Below are positions 50,550 through 61,993 of a DNA stretch of 64,000 nucleotides, piece after piece. The position numbers and the translations under genes are program-made. Source of the DNA: Tritrichomonas musculus (lineage: Eukaryota; Parabasalia; Tritrichomonadida; Tritrichomonadidae); the NCBI GenBank assembly GCA_039105265.1, contig JAPFFF010000004.1, forward strand, positions 8,041,501 to 8,105,500, given 5' to 3'. The notes beneath the pieces were generated by a model. That model was given only the letters and a program-made list of their open reading frames with translations, did no database searches and was not told where the DNA came from. Numbering within the stretch: position 1 is the first letter of the stretch; the number at the start of each line of letters is the position of its first letter.

Positions 50550-51224
50550 ATGAATAGTAATTTAAGTCGATCAATTCCACATAAACCGATATTGTTTATA
50601 GATTTTGATCAAACAATGACGAATGGAGATGATTTAACCAAATCATTACTTAATGCTATATATTGCATTGAATATGAGAGAGGAGTAGACCAAAGTAAAG
50701 TCAAATCAATAGGCTTACAAACACGAAAAGAAGGTAAATATGGAATCTATAATTTTATTTTAGCATTATGCAACAACAAACTTAATGAATTTCATATTTT
50801 TTGTCAAGAATTGTTCAAGAGAATCGATTACAGCTCCATTAGAAAAGACGAAAAATTGATGAACATTATGAAAGAAGCTTCAAAAAAGTTCGATTTATAT
50901 ATACTCACTAACAATCACAGAACACACGTTGATCTTGGTCTCAAAAAGCTGTTTGGAGTAGGAATCGATGAAGTCGATTTCATTCGAAGTTTTGACATTT
51001 TGGAAACTTACCACGATGGCCAATTTTGGCCAAAACAGACGCCAGGCGCGTATGAAATGGCATGTAGTCGTGTTGGTGCAAAAGTTTCCGAGTGCACGCT
51101 GATTGATGACTTGGTGAATAATGTGAAAATGGCAAGAAGCGTTGGAATGAGAACTTGCCTTGTAAAGTATGAAAATCTATTTCAAATATTAACAAGACTC
51201 ATGAATGAAAACAAAGAAAAATGA
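50550..51224 (+). CDS. HAD-superfamily hydrolase (phosphatase/5'-nucleotidase-like)
   Basis: A 224-residue protein with the HAD motifs in order: nucleophile motif FIDFDQTMT (Asp18, Asp20), motif II Thr in YILTNN, a lysine in WPKQTPGAYEMA, and motif IV IDDLVNNV. A helical cap (about 35-95) places it with type C1 HAD enzymes such as pyrimidine 5'-nucleotidases and phosphoglycolate phosphatases. Magnesium-dependent dephosphorylation of a small metabolite is expected; the substrate is unknown. Location is probably cytosolic. An ATTCATG context at the start and ACTTTTTTTG upstream may be promoter parts. Confidence 0.85.
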   Translation: MNSNLSRSIPHKPILFIDFDQTMTNGDDLTKSLLNAIYCIEYERGVDQSKVKSIGLQTRKEGKYGIYNFILALCNNKLNEFHIFCQELFKRIDYSSIRKDEKLMNIMKEASKKFDLYILTNNHRTHVDLGLKKLFGVGIDEVDFIRSFDILETYHDGQFWPKQTPGAYEMACSRVGAKVSECTLIDDLVNNVKMARSVGMRTCLVKYENLFQILTRLMNENKEK

Positions 51225-52007
51225 TTTTCAGAGTTTTTACCATAAAATTTTATATACTAGGATTTTCTTCTATATTTGTGAATTTAAATGAATTACTCAA
51301 ACAGATCTTTTGAACTTTAATTTATGAGAATTTTAAATTGTGTTGTTTCTATTTAAAAGGACATTTTCATTGCTTTTTTAATATAGAAATGTTAAAAGGT
51401 ATTCTTTTTTTTTTATGCAGAAGATTGAAAATTATTTAAGTTCAACTCGTGATAGCATCAATAATATATCTGAACTATTTCAATTGCATCTTTGTCATTA
51501 TCTATTTTTAATATTAGAAATCATTAAAGAACTTCTTTATCATTGTTGTTAAACTTCTACTTTGAATGTTTGTTAGATTCGAGAATGATATATATATGCA
51601 ACATTTATATTTACATAGAGATCTTGAAAATATCCTCAAGTAATATTATTGATGATGAGATATTGGCTAACATGATATGAAAATGATAATAATAAGAATA
51701 GAGATTCGTTGATATGTTCAAAAATTACATATGCAAAAGTTGGAGTGCCAGTTGGATCAAGAAAGAATTGGTAAATAATTGAATGAACTTCGTTTTCAGA
51801 ATTGGAAGGAAAGATAAGAGTTTTTGAAAAAAAAAAATATCTAAAATAAATGGTTTTCTTATTTAAACTAAATATATTCTTAGAATATATACCATTATAT
51901 ATAATAAAAAGATATTATTATTTTATTTAAACAACAAAAGGTCTAATTTTGCAAAAAACATATTTTAAATTTTTTCATCAAAATTATAAACGTCCGATTA
52001 AAAACGA
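51225..52007. other. Intergenic, no gene seen
   Basis: About 780 bases of AT-rich DNA. A short coding-like stretch at 51700-51800 (KITYAKVGVPVGSRKNW in one frame) is broken by stops and not recognised. TTTCATCA at about 51973 may serve as initiator for the next gene. Confidence 0.3.
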
Positions 52008-55000
52008 ATGCTTGATAATTGTTTCATTAATTTGGGGAAATTGGTTTCAAAATATGAAGAAAATGATCTTGATTTAATGCAAGTTCCAAAACAACTCGTC
52101 GATGAGTATGGTTATGCATGTCTTGCTAATGCATTAATGTTTAAAGAGCCAAAAATCCCAGAATATAACTTAAAAATAGCAGAATATATTAAAAATCACA
52201 ATTTTGAAACCCTTGATTCATTAATTTCTTATATTAAAAATTTACCAAACGATATAGATAAATTATTTGGAATATTTTCCTATACTGCTCTTAATATTGA
52301 ATACGATGTTAAATTATGCCATTCGGATGAAATAAGATCAGCGACCTTAGAAGAAGTATTTAAGACAAAAAAAGCAATTTGTAAAGGATATGCCATTTTT
52401 TATGAAGGAATGGCAAAAAGAGTTGGAATTGATTCAAATCGAATAATTATTAAAGAATATTCCAATTTATCAAAAGGAAGAAGCTTTGATCCCTTAAACG
52501 AGCCTAAAGAAATCATATCAAATCATGCTTCAATTTTTGTTACAATTGATGAAGTTCCTTTTATATCAGAACCGACCTGGGCATCAGGCCACTTGACCCA
52601 AAATGAAGAATTTGAATTTTTCTTTAGACCGAATTTGTTTTTAATACCTTTATTCAAAACTTTATGTGACCATTTTCCATGCAATGAGAGCCAAGAATTG
52701 TTGCCTTTCAAATTTCCATTTTCGCATTTTTTTGAAGCAATCAAAATCGATCCTTTTGGCAGGTTTATCAAGACTGAATCGAATCCATTTGTCAACATTT
52801 CTTGCAATTCAAGTTATATTGAACAAACTTACAGTTGTGTTGGTCCAATTGATGACATAACTTTTGAGTTATTCATTCAAAAAGAAAACGGTTTTAGTCA
52901 AATTGCGACAGATGGATTGACAAGCTATGAGACAATTCAAACTAAGTTACCAAGACATCCTGAGCGTTGTAGATTTAAATGCTACCTTTTGTTCCCTCAA
53001 ATTGGTCTCTATAAATGTGATATGTATATCGATACGAAGCCGACTTTGACTTTTTATGTCAAAAATCACAAAGAAAAAGAAAAATCAGATTCAATTCCAA
53101 TTCAATTCAATGCATTTCATGAGAATAAATTCATACCAATTAATCCAAAATATATTCTCACTACAGTCGAAAATGGTGTAATAATTAGATTTGCAGTTTC
53201 AAAAAAGCATTCAAATATTTTGTGGAAAATTATAAAGCTTGATGATGAAAACGGTTTTGATGAAAAAGGTGAAAAAATTGATTCAAATTATGGGAAATAT
53301 ATCAAACTTGAAATTCCATTTGATAAAGAACGATATGAGATTCAATTGGGCATTATTTTCCCATCAAATGGCCGTTATTGCGTTTTGATTTATTTTGAAA
53401 GCGTCGTTGGAAAGAGATCTTTTGTTTTTTATACAAAATATTTCTTTGATGTTGTTGATGTTGAGCCAGGGAAATTATATAAATCTAATCCTGTTTATTA
53501 CATGTGTAAAGGAAGAAAGTTTGCACCAATAAAAATTTTTGATGATAATGATAATGAAGTGATTGTAAAACCAAGTCAAAGTTGTTACTTGGTGAGTGAA
53601 AGAGAGCAATCGATTCAATTCAAGACATCATCAATAAATGATGAACTCTATTTCGAATTTAGAAGAGAAGGAAAGACTATCATTTGGCCTAAAGTTTGTG
53701 GCAATGATGGCGAATTTAGAATTATTAAATTTACAATTCCTGAAGAATACGGTGAGTATCATCTGAAAGGTTGGGTTAATGATGGATGCTGCATTGACTT
53801 GCTATATATGTATACAAATAGAGAATTGAAAGAACCGTCAGAAAATGAAGAAAATTTATTAGATGAACTTAAGAGTAAAGTCTATCTTGATGAAACAAAG
53901 GAAAATAAGAAGAAAGAGGAAGAAGAAAAGATAAGAAAAGAAAATGAGCTATATTTAAAGCCACAAGAATCAAGACCAAATGCTGAAGATGAAAGCAAGT
54001 CAAATGATGAAATTAAATCAGACGATGAGATTAAAGCAAATGTTGAGGTTAAAGCCAGTGAAGACAACAAATCAAGTGAGAAAGTTGCATTAAATGAAAA
54101 TGAAAACAAATCTGCATTTGAAAAGGCTAAAACAGAAAACAATAACAATTTGAACGATAATAATGTTATAAAATCAAATGCAGAAAAATCTCAAAGCAAA
54201 GACAATACAACTGAAATTTCTCAGAATGAAATTAAATTAAATGCAGAAAACCAAAAATTGAAGAACTTTACTGATAAACTTCTAAAAGAACTCGAAAGAC
54301 TAAAGAGAGAAAATGATAAACTAAGCAAAGAAAACGAAAATCTAAAAACAGAAAATAAAAACTTAAAAATTGAAAATGAAAAGTATAAAGCAGAAAAAGA
54401 AGAAAAACCAATTATAAAGAAAGATGAAAAGGCTAATATTGATAATTCCAAGGCGAACCAATTAATCAAAAATACAGATTTAATTAACAATGAAAATATT
54501 AATAAACCTGATAACAAGACAAATATATCAAGTACTGCAAGGCAAAACAAAGAAAATGAGAGAAAAGCAAAGGTACCAAGTCCACCTTCTTCTGTTTCTA
54601 ATGTCAAATCTAAAATAGCAAATAAAAGCACAAAGACTAGTTTGCCGAGCAATACAAAAACAAGTAAATCAAATACTGTAAAATCACAAGTAAGCAATGC
54701 CAAAGCATCTGTACCAAGCAATGAAAAAGAAATTTTGGAAGATACTAATATGCAATCCACGGATAATAAAGAAGAAGTACCGTTAATTAATACAAAAACA
54801 AGCCAACCAACTAGCTCAAATGCTACAAAAACTAAATCTAAAGCCAATCAACTAACCAATACTAAAACTATTGCATCAAGCAATAAAAAATTATCGCCAT
54901 CAATCAACAATAAAACAGCAACACAGAAAAATAACAATGCAGCATCGTCAAATAAAAATACTGTCAAATTAGATAATGCCAAAAATAATCAACAAAGTAA

Positions 55001-56249
55001 TCAACTCAAAACTACACAAAATAAAGCTAAATCATCTCCATCAATAAATAAAAAAGTGAACTCTCAAAGTAATACAAAAGGAAGTCAATTGAATAGTATG
55101 AAGAATACTAAAGGTAATCAAACTAAAAACTCAAAAGTAGTTAACGCAAGTAAAGCAAAATCATCTCCAGCATTTGATTCCACACAAAGTAATACGAACA
55201 CTCTTCAAAAGAAGGATGAAGCAGAAGTTACTAAATCAAATAAATCAAAAGTTACACCCACAAGTAGCCCAAGATCAAATAAATCAAAAGTTACGCCACC
55301 AAGTAGCCCAAGATCAAATAAGTCCAATAGTCCAAAAACAACTCCTCCCACAAATTCGAAGACAAATCAAAATATTGATGATGGTGCAAATATCAAAGAC
55401 CAAAGTCCAAGTCCTAAAAAGAATGAAAATGCATCAAATGATATTGTGGCATCGCCAACGAATAATTTAAATGTAACCATATCAAATGGCTCAAAGCCAA
55501 AGATTGAAAATACCAATGAAATCAAATCAAATAAGGCAAAGCAAAGCGCAGTTAAATCTAAGGCAAAACAATCAAATAATATCAAGTCAAATGCCAAAAC
55601 TGAAGCAACCACTAAAGCTGAAAACACCAATATAATGCAACCAACGAAAAGTTCTCCAAGTTCGCCAAGAAATTTGACGTTAACTTTAACTAGCCCACAA
55701 AAATCACCAATCGAAAGTGCAAATTCAATTTCACCAAGTAATAATAGTTTATCATCTGATCAAAAAGTCACATCTTCAAACAATTTGATTGAAGAAGGCT
55801 CAAAAGAAACAAAGCCTAAGACAAAGTCAAGATTGTCAACTAAAACAAAGCTAAATAATAAGAAAAAAGTTGGCATAAAAATGACATCAATTAATCATAT
55901 GAATGACAAAATGGCAATTAAATCAGATGAACCAAAAGAAAGTCCAATTGTTTCACCTAGAGAAGAAACGCCAGTGCCTCCAATTGACATCGATTTGCCT
56001 CCTCCTAACAAATCAATGCCATCTTCATTAGATAAATCAAAGACTGTTTCATTAAATAACAAAAAGCTAAGTGTAAAAGTCAGCAATGATAAAACAGCAG
56101 CATCAAATAAAGAGAAAAAGTCTGATGCAAAACCAAAAGTTGATAATAAAAAATTGGTTATAACGACCAATTCAAAACCAAAAATTGAAAGCCAAAGAAC
56201 AAAAGTGGTGAACAAACCAAATCTAAAGGTAACAACGAAAAAGAAGTAA
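52008..56249 (+). CDS. KY-type transglutaminase-like protein with long disordered Lys/Asn/Ser tail
   Basis: A 1,413-residue protein. Residues about 75-195 form a transglutaminase-like core: Cys125 in KKAICKGYAIFYEGMAKRVG, His173 in SNHASIFVTI, and the third position in SEPTW, where Glu188 replaces the usual Asp. This matches the kyphoscoliosis-peptidase (KY) group. Residues about 270-610 are beta-rich repeats as in KY proteins. From about 620 on, the chain is low-complexity, rich in Lys, Asn, Ser and Thr, with a coiled coil at about 735-805 (LKELERLKRENDKLSKENEN) and SP-rich repeats (SKVTPPSSPRSNK). The family acts in cytoskeletal attachment in other eukaryotes. The positively charged tail may bind microtubules or membranes (inference). 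Confidence 0.8.
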   Translation: MLDNCFINLGKLVSKYEENDLDLMQVPKQLVDEYGYACLANALMFKEPKIPEYNLKIAEYIKNHNFETLDSLISYIKNLPNDIDKLFGIFSYTALNIEYDVKLCHSDEIRSATLEEVFKTKKAICKGYAIFYEGMAKRVGIDSNRIIIKEYSNLSKGRSFDPLNEPKEIISNHASIFVTIDEVPFISEPTWASGHLTQNEEFEFFFRPNLFLIPLFKTLCDHFPCNESQELLPFKFPFSHFFEAIKIDPFGRFIKTESNPFVNISCNSSYIEQTYSCVGPIDDITFELFIQKENGFSQIATDGLTSYETIQTKLPRHPERCRFKCYLLFPQIGLYKCDMYIDTKPTLTFYVKNHKEKEKSDSIPIQFNAFHENKFIPINPKYILTTVENGVIIRFAVSKKHSNILWKIIKLDDENGFDEKGEKIDSNYGKYIKLEIPFDKERYEIQLGIIFPSNGRYCVLIYFESVVGKRSFVFYTKYFFDVVDVEPGKLYKSNPVYYMCKGRKFAPIKIFDDNDNEVIVKPSQSCYLVSEREQSIQFKTSSINDELYFEFRREGKTIIWPKVCGNDGEFRIIKFTIPEEYGEYHLKGWVNDGCCIDLLYMYTNRELKEPSENEENLLDELKSKVYLDETKENKKKEEEEKIRKENELYLKPQESRPNAEDESKSNDEIKSDDEIKANVEVKASEDNKSSEKVALNENENKSAFEKAKTENNNNLNDNNVIKSNAEKSQSKDNTTEISQNEIKLNAENQKLKNFTDKLLKELERLKRENDKLSKENENLKTENKNLKIENEKYKAEKEEKPIIKKDEKANIDNSKANQLIKNTDLINNENINKPDNKTNISSTARQNKENERKAKVPSPPSSVSNVKSKIANKSTKTSLPSNTKTSKSNTVKSQVSNAKASVPSNEKEILEDTNMQSTDNKEEVPLINTKTSQPTSSNATKTKSKANQLTNTKTIASSNKKLSPSINNKTATQKNNNAASSNKNTVKLDNAKNNQQSNQLKTTQNKAKSSPSINKKVNSQSNTKGSQLNSMKNTKGNQTKNSKVVNASKAKSSPAFDSTQSNTNTLQKKDEAEVTKSNKSKVTPTSSPRSNKSKVTPPSSPRSNKSNSPKTTPPTNSKTNQNIDDGANIKDQSPSPKKNENASNDIVASPTNNLNVTISNGSKPKIENTNEIKSNKAKQSAVKSKAKQSNNIKSNAKTEATTKAENTNIMQPTKSSPSSPRNLTLTLTSPQKSPIESANSISPSNNSLSSDQKVTSSNNLIEEGSKETKPKTKSRLSTKTKLNNKKKVGIKMTSINHMNDKMAIKSDEPKESPIVSPREETPVPPIDIDLPPPNKSMPSSLDKSKTVSLNNKKLSVKVSNDKTAASNKEKKSDAKPKVDNKKLVITTNSKPKIESQRTKVVNKPNLKVTTKKK

Positions 56250-56337
56250 ATTAAAAACAATTGCCAATAATAATTAAGTATTTATATAACCAAAATATAT
56301 TTATTAGTAAAAAATAATATATCTATTATATTAATAT

Positions 56338-56372
<35 letters not shown>

Positions 56373-56384
56373 ATCAAAAATTAT
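56250..56384. repeat. Poly-T tract beside the 5.1-kb element
   Basis: Thirty consecutive T residues at 56339-56368, followed by the left target duplication AAAATTAT (56377-56384). Confidence 0.7.
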
Positions 56385-59384
56385 GGGGATAGGACAAAAA
56401 AACCAACTCAATTTTTTCGTCAGTATTCAATTTTTTATTTTTGAGAAGGTACTTTTGTCCATATAAAATTCGATTGGACAAAAACACTAGTAATTCATTC
56501 AATTTGGAAATTTGAATTGGACAAAAATACTCAAAAAAATTTGAATGATAAAATAATTGAAATAAAAATTAAAATTCAACAAAAAATAAATACTAAATTT
56601 AAAAATAAATTATGAATATAAAGCTATTGATTCATTTTTTAAATCATAATCCGTAATACTTAAAAAATTTAAAAAAATCAAAATTCGATATAATTAAGGT
56701 TCATAAAATTCAATCATTTCCAGGAATTTCGATTATAAATAAATAGAACTTAGTTTTTGAAAATGAAATTATGCATTTTTATGCGAAATTATAATCAAAT
56801 TAAAGATTTCGAAAAATGCTATATATTAAAGTTTACAAAAATATATATATTCCTTAACAAATAGTCATATAAAAAATAACTGAGCTCCTATCATGCAATA
56901 ATCATTCCAAAAAATACATAATCAAAGAATTATTTAAGCATAAAAATTTTTGGCATCAAAACCAGCAATATTTATATTATGTTAATATTAAAAGCAATAA
57001 TGCCAAAATATATTTCTTTTTCTTTTTATTCTTTAATAATTCATGGGATATATACGTTTTTAAATATTTTATTTTCTCAGAAATAAATTGAATAGAATAA
57101 AATTGTGAGAGAAAAATGGTCACAAATAAAATATGAATATTTCATTTAATATATAAAAATGCCATAAATAATTCCAACTATATAAATTTAAATAAATTAA
57201 AAATTTTATTTAAAGCAAAATTATATATATTTTGGGTATTTAATCGAGATCATTATTCATTAAATTGATCAATAAGTTTGAAATGCTATTATACTCATGA
57301 ATTTTTCATTATATCTCCTTTTTAAATATATTATAACTATTTATTAAGAAATAACTTTGTAAATTCAAATTGAATATTTGAAGTATAATATTAATAATAA
57401 GAATTATTTGGTCTATTCATTAATAGTTATCATATAATCATCTTTTTATTGTAAAATTCCATTTTATTCTGACTTTTTGGCTCAAATTTCATATTAGTTT
57501 TTTTGAAAGGAATTTATTCTCAAAAGTAATATTTTGCAATGAAATATAATAATATAAATGATTGTAATGCATGAAATTTTGATAAAATAATGAAATTCTA
57601 TTAAATAAGATGATTTATCTCATAAAATTCATTTTTTAATCATAAAAATTGAATAATTTATTCTATATATTAGTTATATTATCACTGAAATATTATTTAA
57701 TAGAAATAATTTATTTTAAATGAGAAACTAAGTGAAATATATATTTGAATAAATATTTAACAAAAAGTTTTAAATAAAACAATTCAATTTTTTGAGTAAA
57801 AAAAACTATCATTATCTTTTAATTTAAATTATTAAATTCAAAAAATGATGAAAATATAAAAGAATAAACATAATTTATATTATATTTAATATATAAAATT
57901 AAATAAAAATTTTTATTTACAATGATACATACAAAAATATAAAAAAATGCATTAATTCATCAAATAATAGAGAATATACAACAGCAAAACTAAATAAAAG
58001 AATCTGAAAATAAATTAAATCATTGAAATATATCTTAGATGATATAAAAAAGTGATATTTACCAATGTTATTGGGTAATAATAATAGTCAAATCGAGATT
58101 AATTATGTTTCTGCCATAAAATTCTTAGATTTACTATTATTTTTCAATGAAGGCATTCTCCTGCATTTTCAAACCCTTTTTAAATCCAATAAGATTCTTA
58201 TCTTTGTAGATAATTCTTATTTTTTCGATTTTTATACATTTTAAATATTGTTTTTTTCTACAAATATAGATATCTTATACATCTTCTGTAAGAAAATCTT
58301 CATCAATATCAATTCGGAATAAATTTTATATATAAAAAGAACCATTTATATGGTTTTCACAAAACCCCTCTCATTTTAGGTATAATATAATTCATAGAGA
58401 CGCTGATTTAACCAGTAATAACATGATTATAATGAAGTCTATAATGTTTTTACTGGTGAGAATTTTGTTTTGAATGTGATTTTATAATGTGATTTACTCG
58501 ATAGTGAGTCTACTGGTTTAACTTTGTGAGATTTAATGCATATGGATATCAAAAAAGGCTGTATGCATCAGAGAGCAAAAGACAATGTCATTTTTTATAT
58601 GCGAAGAAATGTTAATAAGTTTAGCTTCTGAAAAAATGTTAAACAATACAGTTGTAACTAAACAAATGAAGTATCTGAGGTTAAAGATTTTGAATTAAAT
58701 GTGAGTTTTAATATTTTGAGAAATTAGTTTTTTTAATTATATGAATAAATTTATATGGAAATTTTTTCCATATAAGAAAATAAAAGATTCTGAGATGCTT
58801 ATGAAGATTCCATCAACTTTTTGCAAGCATACACTTATAAAGTCATATCTATCTACCTCATTAAAATTATTACATAATCTTGAAACGAATAAAAGACCAC
58901 CGAGGTTTGTCGATAAAGAACTGCATAAAATATGAGCATCAAGTCCTTGAAAGATTATGATAAAAATATAGAACATTTCAACTATTACATAACTTTTGGA
59001 AAGAAAGCCAATTTCTATAATATCAGCTATTAAAATCATATTACATCTTTTTCAGGTTAGGTTAATGTTAACAAATTTAACAAATCATGATTAAAGGAGT
59101 GTAAAAACAAATCATAAAAAAATGAATGAAGAGGTTCAAAAGAAATCTTTCGGATTAGACTATTAAAGTTTAACCATTTTAATTGCTACTGAAAGACATT
59201 TTTATTACCATTACTGAGAGATTTTTTATTACTTATTATTGTTGACATGCATTAAGAACGGTTTTCAAATAAAGAACTACTATACCTAAGGAGGGTTCCT
59301 GATACTTCGTATCATTCACCCTCCTTAACATTAATTAACCCCTTTAACGCATCAACTCACGTTGGACTCACGTTGAACTCATGT

Positions 59385-59590
59385 CAAAACCTATGTCACC
59401 ACCTCACGTTGAACTCATGTCACAACACATGTTACCACCTCACCACGTCACCTCACGTTGAACTCATGTCAAAACCTATGTCACCACCTCATCATCCACC
59501 TCACCACATCACCTCATCATCCAACTCACGTCACAACACATGTTACCACCTCACCACATCATCTCACGTTGAACTCACGTCATCTAACTT
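59385..59590 (+). repeat. Degenerate minisatellite (CTCACGTTGAACTCATGTCA-like)
   Basis: Blocks such as CTCACGTTGAACTCATGTCA and ATGTTACCACCTCACCAC recur several times with small differences. The unit contains ACTCACGTTGAACTC, which is also the inner edge of the element's inverted repeat, so the array probably grew from the repeat end. Confidence 0.7.
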
Positions 59591-59747
59591 AATGTGTCAT
59601 AATACTTCATTACATACTGGATAAAAACTTACAATCCCATTACATAATGTGTTTTGACTTTCATTTATATCAACATATTTTTAGCGTGCCTATTTTTGTT
59701 ACATCAACGCTTCACATAATGTGGTACATGTGTTTAAACAACATCAA

Positions 59748-60065
59748 ATGTCATATAGACGTGATGCAATACCAGATGAATCAATACCATTACCAATTGA
59801 AACGGTGTATAACTCTGTTACGGATGCAATAACAATCAAAGATGAAGATGGAGATAAAGATTACTTTCGTAATGGCATTGAACATTTCAATCGATTCTAT
59901 TTTAACTACCTACCTGAGTGGAGGACATCTGATGTAGGTGAGAAGATAATTGGCGTACGTAACATGAGAATCAGCATAAGACAATGCATGCAATTAGAAT
60001 TCGTATTGTATATTCGTAAATACAAAGAAGACAAATTTAATGAGTTCAACGTGAGTTCAACGTGA
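59748..60065 (+). CDS. Element-borne protein fragment, unidentified
   Basis: The first ATG gives 105 residues of normal, non-repetitive composition: MSYRRDAIPDESIPLPIETV, ITIKDEDGDKDYFRNGIEHF, LPEWRTSDVGEKIIGVRNMR, FVLYIRKYKEDKF. The last seven residues are encoded by the right inverted repeat, so the natural C terminus is lost. The composition is unlike the AT-rich DNA around it. It may be a captured piece of a protein from a larger mobile element such as a Maverick/Polinton, which are common in trichomonads, but I cannot confirm that from the sequence. Confidence 0.4.
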   Translation: MSYRRDAIPDESIPLPIETVYNSVTDAITIKDEDGDKDYFRNGIEHFNRFYFNYLPEWRTSDVGEKIIGVRNMRISIRQCMQLEFVLYIRKYKEDKFNEFNVSST

Positions 60066-61505
60066 GTTGATGCGTTAAAGGGGTTAATTAATGTTAAGGA
60101 GGGTGAATGATACGAAGTATCATTCACCCTCCTTAGGTATAGTAGTAAAGAAATGAGATTTAATAAACACTTAAAACAGTAAAATTTAACTATTTCATAA
60201 GTAATCCTAAAGAAAAATACATTTTATTCTCCACAAATTGCACTGGAAGTACTTTTATGAGGATAATAATGAAGAATTCTCACTATAGCCTATCTTCTTT
60301 GCACTTGAGTTCACTTTTGCTAATAATTCTTCAAAGTTTCAAATATTATTTTTAAAGAAATAATCATATCCTTGTTTAGTATGTAAGCATCAGTCAATTA
60401 TTTTATTCACATAATTTATATATTCTTTTTTGAATAAAATTTGTTCAATAATTTCATTGGTAATGCGAGATTAACGATAATCCTAAATTCATGCTTTAGA
60501 TTTTGATAATTTAATTATAATAAAGATATTTTTTTTCTAAAATACAAATATAATTATAATTTTTTTTGATTAAATTTATTTTTAAATCAATAAATTTTAA
60601 GTAGTAAAAAAGATATAAAAGTTTTAATATTTTTTATTTATCAAAATTTTTAATTCAAAATATCAGAAATATTTTCAATAATTATTATTTATTTTTTCTC
60701 AAAATATGAAACCTCTCAAATACTAAATTTTAAATATCATGAAATATTTATATAATATCTGCTATATATAAGTATATAAAAATCTTCATATAGTATTTAT
60801 ACAATAAAAAAATTTATAAAATCTGCTTTTGATTATTAAAATTTGAAAATGATTATAATTTTTACATTATTCAATACATTCAGTAAAAATTGGTTTCATT
60901 AACCATTTTAAAATCATTTCAATAATGGTTTCAATTATTCATTCAGACTTATAAGTTTTTTTGATATAATAATTGAATCAAATTATTAATCATTTTGGAT
61001 GCATACTCTGGTATTTATTGTTATTGTAAACATATTCACAGTATAAATCTCAAAAATATGAAAAAAACTATTATTTATTTTATTTTCTGAGAGATTGAAA
61101 TAATCGATTTCAACTTTATCTTAAAAATAACTTTTAATTAGATAAATATGATATTATATTCGTTATAATATCATTAAAACATTTTTCATTTAGTTTTTCA
61201 CATTTTGATGTCATGATATTGTTGATTCATTTTCGAGCCACATCCAAATCACAAAATATTGTGAATACAAAATAATTACTTTTTTATAAATATGCCGGTA
61301 TAATTTAAAATCATATAATTTATAGTGATAAAAAGAAATTTTCATTTTAAAGTGCATAGGTTTTTTTGTCCAATTCAAAATTTCAAATTGAATGAAAAAC
61401 TAGTGTTTTTGTCCAATCGAATTTTATATGGACAAAAAAACCTTCTCAAAAATAAAAAATTGAATACTGACGAAAAAATTGAATTGGTTTTTTTGTCTAA
61501 TCCCC

Positions 61506-61725
61506 AAAATTATTAAATTGTTAAAGTTATATTATCATCTGATAAAAATGATCCCAATAATATATGATATTGTTAAAGTTAATTTGGCCCAATTTATTTA
61601 TTTAGCTGATATTGGGCCAAATTAAATTTAATTCAATTTACTGGAGAATATTATAATCTAATTTCAAATCAAATATTTGCAAGGTATTTTAAATTTATAT
61701 ATTTTAGAATGTTTTTTTAAAACTT
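61506..61725. other. Short AT-rich spacer
   Basis: Contains the right target duplication and a short inverted pair around TTTGGCCCAA/TTGGGCCAAA (about 61585-61620). No gene. Confidence 0.3.
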
Positions 61726-61828
61726 TAATAAAACACATTTGCTTTTATCTGTTGAAAAAGGAAATATTGAAATAATTAAACTTTTAATGGAATGCAAAGA
61801 CATCGACATTAATTTTAAAAGCATTTAA
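61726..61828 (+). pseudogene. Single ankyrin-repeat fragment
   Basis: The plus strand reads NKTHLLLSVEKGNIEIIKLL then MECKDIDINFKS and a stop. This is one ankyrin repeat of the type common in trichomonad DUF3447 proteins. Nothing upstream or downstream continues it. Confidence 0.6.
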
Positions 61829-61993
61829 TTTTTTATTTTACAAAGGTTATTACTCTCTTTTTCATTCAATTTTTTAATTTAGTGAGTTTCTTTATATACC
61901 TAAATATAAGTAAGAATACCTAAGCTTGAAAGATAATATTAATGAATTGTTGATTTTGAGAAATCACATAGAATACAGGAATCAATGATGCAT

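Larger units (their letters stand above)
59277..60145. mobile_element. Nested 869-bp TIR element carrying a protein fragment
   Basis: Inverted repeats of about 108 bases start CTACTATACCTAAGGAGGG (left 59277-59384, right to 60145), flanked by the 7-bp direct repeat TAAAGAA (59270-59276, 60146-60152). Each end contains its own palindrome centred on GATACTTCGTATC. The interior has a degenerate minisatellite derived from the inner repeat sequence (59385-59590) and a 105-codon open frame. It sits inside the larger element, so it inserted later. Confidence 0.8.
56385..61505. mobile_element. Decayed 5.1-kb transposon with about 145-bp terminal inverted repeats
   Basis: The left end (56385-56531) and right end (61359-61505) are inverted repeats with about 90 percent visible identity, starting GGGGAT(A/T)(A/G)GACAAAAAAACC. 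The perfect 8-bp duplication AAAATTAT flanks both ends (56377-56384 and 61506-61513). Within the repeats TTTTTGTCCA/TGGACAAAAA recurs several times, probably a binding site. The 4.8-kb body is AT-rich, has no intact transposase, and contains a nested 869-bp element. Eight-base duplications suggest a hAT-like mechanism, unproven. Confidence 0.75.

Noticed and set aside
54221-54847. Hydrophobic antisense open frame opposite the KY-protein tail
   Set aside because: The Phe/Leu/Ser-rich translation is simply the complement of Lys/Asn/Glu/Ser codons in the low-complexity sense strand.
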